From CAMTWJ01 sp964643605 (GTDB taxonomy: Bacteria > Patescibacteriota > Saccharimonadia > Saccharimonadales > 2-12-FULL-41-12), in contig CAZXTF010000005.1 of the NCBI GenBank assembly GCA_964643605.1, forward strand, positions 1 through 32,683: a stretch of 32,683 nucleotides of DNA, read 5' to 3'. Under the pieces are notes generated by a model. The model saw only the letters and a program-made list of their open reading frames with translations, ran no database searches and was not told the origin of the DNA. This document shows, one piece after another, positions 31,048-32,683 of the stretch. Position 1 is the first letter of the stretch; every line of letters begins with the position of its first letter. Made by a program: the position numbers and the translations under genes.

Positions 31048-31779
31048 TTAATTCTTTATGAGATCAAATGGTAATGTAATGCCAACGTCTATGAGTCCAG
31101 CGTCGATTGCCAATACTACGCCGACGACGACTAGCAATAAGAGAAGTATAATCCACTGTCCAGCGCTACTACTGGCGGGGCCTTGATGAACATTGACAAA
31201 ATATTTTTTGCTGGCGATCAATTCTTGGGTTTGCTCAGCTTTCCGAGCTTCTTTTTTTGCCTGGTGCTCGGCCTCTTTTTTTGCAACAAGTTCATTAGCT
31301 AGAGCATTTGTTGCGCCCCCCGAAGACTCCAATTGATCCGAGTCTGTCTCTTCTTCGGCAGGAGATTCAGTATCTTCTTTGGTCTGCTTAGTTTCTTTCG
31401 AATCTTCAGGAGTATCGTCGCTTTTTACATCTTCGAGCTCTGGAGCTTCCTGCGTAGATTCTTTTGCGTCTTCACTAGCTGCGTCTTCAAGTACCTGTAT
31501 ATCGGTAACTGATTTGTTTTTTTTGGTTGGTTTTTCTTCGGGTTCACCAAGAGGCTGTATCGATACACCTGTTTTGGAAACCGGCTTTGGTTCTGTAGCT
31601 GGTTCTTGGTCTACCACCATCGGATCTTGCTTGATTATTGTCCCATGCCCAACAATCAGTGGTCGAGATGAAGCATCTGCAGCAGTTTCGCCTGGCTTGG
31701 CAACATCAAAGACCTTTGGAGCCCCCGCTGGCTCTTCTGGCTTGGTCTTTTTTGCTTTGGCTGATTTTTTAGCTGGCAT
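31048..31779 (-). CDS. Acidic disordered protein with C-terminal membrane helix
   Basis: A 243-residue protein. A Lys-rich start (PAKKSAKAKKTKPEEPAG) is followed by ~150 residues dominated by Glu, Asp, Lys, Ser and Thr, probably disordered. A Lys/Glu helix (NELVAKKEAEHQAKKEARKA) and one strong transmembrane helix near the end (WIILLLLLVVVGVVLAIDAG) follow. The bulk is expected in the cytoplasm as a tail-anchored protein. Its start overlaps the tpiA stop (TAATG), so it is coupled to glycolytic genes. No family is recognised. Confidence 0.65.
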   Translation of the reverse strand: MPAKKSAKAKKTKPEEPAGAPKVFDVAKPGETAADASSRPLIVGHGTIIKQDPMVVDQEPATEPKPVSKTGVSIQPLGEPEEKPTKKNKSVTDIQVLEDAASEDAKESTQEAPELEDVKSDDTPEDSKETKQTKEDTESPAEEETDSDQLESSGGATNALANELVAKKEAEHQAKKEARKAEQTQELIASKKYFVNVHQGPASSSAGQWIILLLLLVVVGVVLAIDAGLIDVGITLPFDLIKN

Positions 31780-32564
31780 TAGTCGTCTTTTTTCTTTCTA
31801 TTCAATTTATACGCCGCATCAACAATTCCAGAAAACTTATGATAGTTTAAGCTGGCACTACCAACTAATACTCCGTCGCAGCCTGGAATTTCTAAATATC
31901 CACTGACAATATGGTCGTCTACGCTACCGCCGTACAAGACTCGAACTTTTTTGGCAGCACTTTTGCCATATAACTCTTCTACTTGTGAGCGGATATATGC
32001 AAGCAATGGCTCGATATGTGTTGGCTTGGCAAGCTCTCCGCCAAACGTGCTAATAGCCCACACTGGCTCGTACGCAATAACCATGTTCGAAACTTCTTCG
32101 GCAGTAAGATTACTTATCGCAGTAATAATTTGGTCGTGCAGCACTTGTTTGGTCTCTCCTGCTCGTCGCTCTCTCGAGGTTTCGCCGATACAAAGAATCG
32201 GAGTAATCTCGTTGCGTACAGCAGCTGCAACTTTATCTCGGATCAGCTCTAAGCTTTCGTTAAAATAAATCCTACGCTCGGAATGACCAACAATAGCATA
32301 GTGCACAAGGTCGCCAAGCATGGTAAATGAAACAGCACCCGTGTAAGCACCTGCATCTATCGGGAAAGCATCCTGAGCTGCCAAGCGAAAACGCCGACGA
32401 TCAATTTGAAGGCTCAGCGGTTGTAATGTCAACATACTCGGTGCCAAGACCACCTCGATATCTCGGTGTCCACTAATTTTTGACGACAAGCGAGACACCA
32501 ACAAGCTAGCCTGCGCAGGTCGCAAATGCATTTTCCAATTACCGACGATGAGTGTTCTTTTCAT
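31779..32564 (-). CDS. tpiA: Triosephosphate isomerase
   Basis: A 261-residue TIM-barrel enzyme interconverting dihydroxyacetone phosphate and glyceraldehyde 3-phosphate. GNWKMHL (catalytic Lys), IVGHSERR (catalytic His) and AYEPVWAI (catalytic Glu) are all present, as are VLYGGSV and GVLVGSASL. The flexible loop 6, usually AIGTGKTATP, reads AISTFGGELAKP here, so the phosphate-gripping loop is different. It lies directly downstream of pgk. Confidence 0.95.
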   Translation of the reverse strand: MKRTLIVGNWKMHLRPAQASLLVSRLSSKISGHRDIEVVLAPSMLTLQPLSLQIDRRRFRLAAQDAFPIDAGAYTGAVSFTMLGDLVHYAIVGHSERRIYFNESLELIRDKVAAAVRNEITPILCIGETSRERRAGETKQVLHDQIITAISNLTAEEVSNMVIAYEPVWAISTFGGELAKPTHIEPLLAYIRSQVEELYGKSAAKKVRVLYGGSVDDHIVSGYLEIPGCDGVLVGSASLNYHKFSGIVDAAYKLNRKKKDD

Positions 32565-32577
32565 ATGCTTATGCTTA

Positions 32578-32586
32578 ATTGTATCA
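32578..32586 (-). promoter_or_regulatory. Possible internal promoter of tpiA
   Basis: On the minus strand TGA-TACAAT (32586-32578); the TGA is the pgk stop codon itself. It ends 13 nt before the tpiA ATG. It may be a chance match because of the overlap. Confidence 0.35.
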
Positions 32587-32683
32587 CTTATCCTTATCTA
32601 GCAGAGCTTCAACACCCGGAAGCTTTTTCCCACTCAACAGTTCCATACTAGCACCACCACCGGTAGAAACGTGGTCAAAATGA
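32584..32683 (-). CDS. pgk: Phosphoglycerate kinase, C-terminal end (partial)
   Basis: Only the last 32 residues are in the window. HFDHVSTGGGASMELLSGKK and LPGVEALLDKDK match the conserved PGK C-terminus, including the GGGAS nucleotide-binding loop. It ends with TGA at 32586-32584. It precedes tpiA by 19 nt on the same strand, a glycolytic pair. The TGA stop at the normal end supports the standard code. Confidence 0.93.
   Translation of the reverse strand, partial: HFDHVSTGGGASMELLSGKKLPGVEALLDKDK

Noticed and set aside
32584..32586. UGA recoding as in Gracilibacteria/Absconditabacteria
   Set aside because: TGA ends pgk at the normal place and ends the 4193-5242 gene, so the standard bacterial code fits.
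1..32683. CRISPR arrays, insertion sequences, phage genes or tRNA genes
   Set aside because: No repeat-spacer pattern, transposase, integrase or tRNA cloverleaf was seen other than the tmRNA tRNA-like domain.

Overview
The window looks like chromosome from a small-genome Candidate Phyla Radiation bacterium, most likely Candidatus Saccharibacteria (TM7). Reasons: short, tightly packed genes; divergent, trimmed versions of universal genes; a short F-type ATP synthase set; many secreted proteins found only in this type of lineage; an Rpf/G5 wall hydrolase; and TGA used as a normal stop (for example at the end of pgk), which argues against the UGA-recoding CPR phyla. The assignment is inference from gene content.

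Layout. At 1-218 (minus) a gene runs off the edge; it joins an alanyl-tRNA-synthetase-like N-terminus to an OafA-type acyltransferase fragment. At 338-2177 (minus) lie a small membrane protein with an attenuator-like leader and mnmA. At 2224-9518 (minus) is a cell-surface locus: a PKD/Ig membrane protein, a DUF916-like protein, four secreted beta-rich proteins (two of them a tandem duplication) and a signal-anchored protein. A divergent membrane protein with a lectin-like end sits at 9621-10619 (plus). At 10622-15620 (minus) is an ATP synthase operon, b-delta-alpha-gamma-beta-epsilon, without subunits a and c and with a shortened epsilon and beta. It is followed by a membrane protein, a cysteine desulfurase, two small unknown genes, tatD and metG, then a DUF475/TerC-like membrane protein.

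At 21779-22388 (plus) a structured RNA leader precedes tmRNA and its terminator, followed by typA, a DEAD-box-type helicase (motif DEVD) and a VKOR-like thiol oxidase. From 26302 to the end (minus) come a MarR regulator with a perfect 22-bp palindrome at its promoter, ksgA, an Rpf-like hydrolase, a UvrD/PcrA helicase, an acidic membrane protein, tpiA and the 3' end of pgk.

How the parts work together: MnmA and the cysteine desulfurase are expected to form a tRNA thiolation route. VKOR could make disulfides in the Cys-rich secreted proteins and the Rpf-like enzyme. tmRNA, TypA and the helicase all act on ribosomes. A genome-style signal stands out: many first genes have an extended -10 box (TGN-TAYAAT or similar) only 7-13 nt before the start codon and no Shine-Dalgarno, suggesting leaderless or near-leaderless mRNAs. 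The genes with real leaders (typA, the helicase, the small membrane protein) carry structured, terminator-like elements there. The strongest candidates for something undescribed are the attenuator-like leader at 818-958 and the structured RNA upstream of tmRNA.
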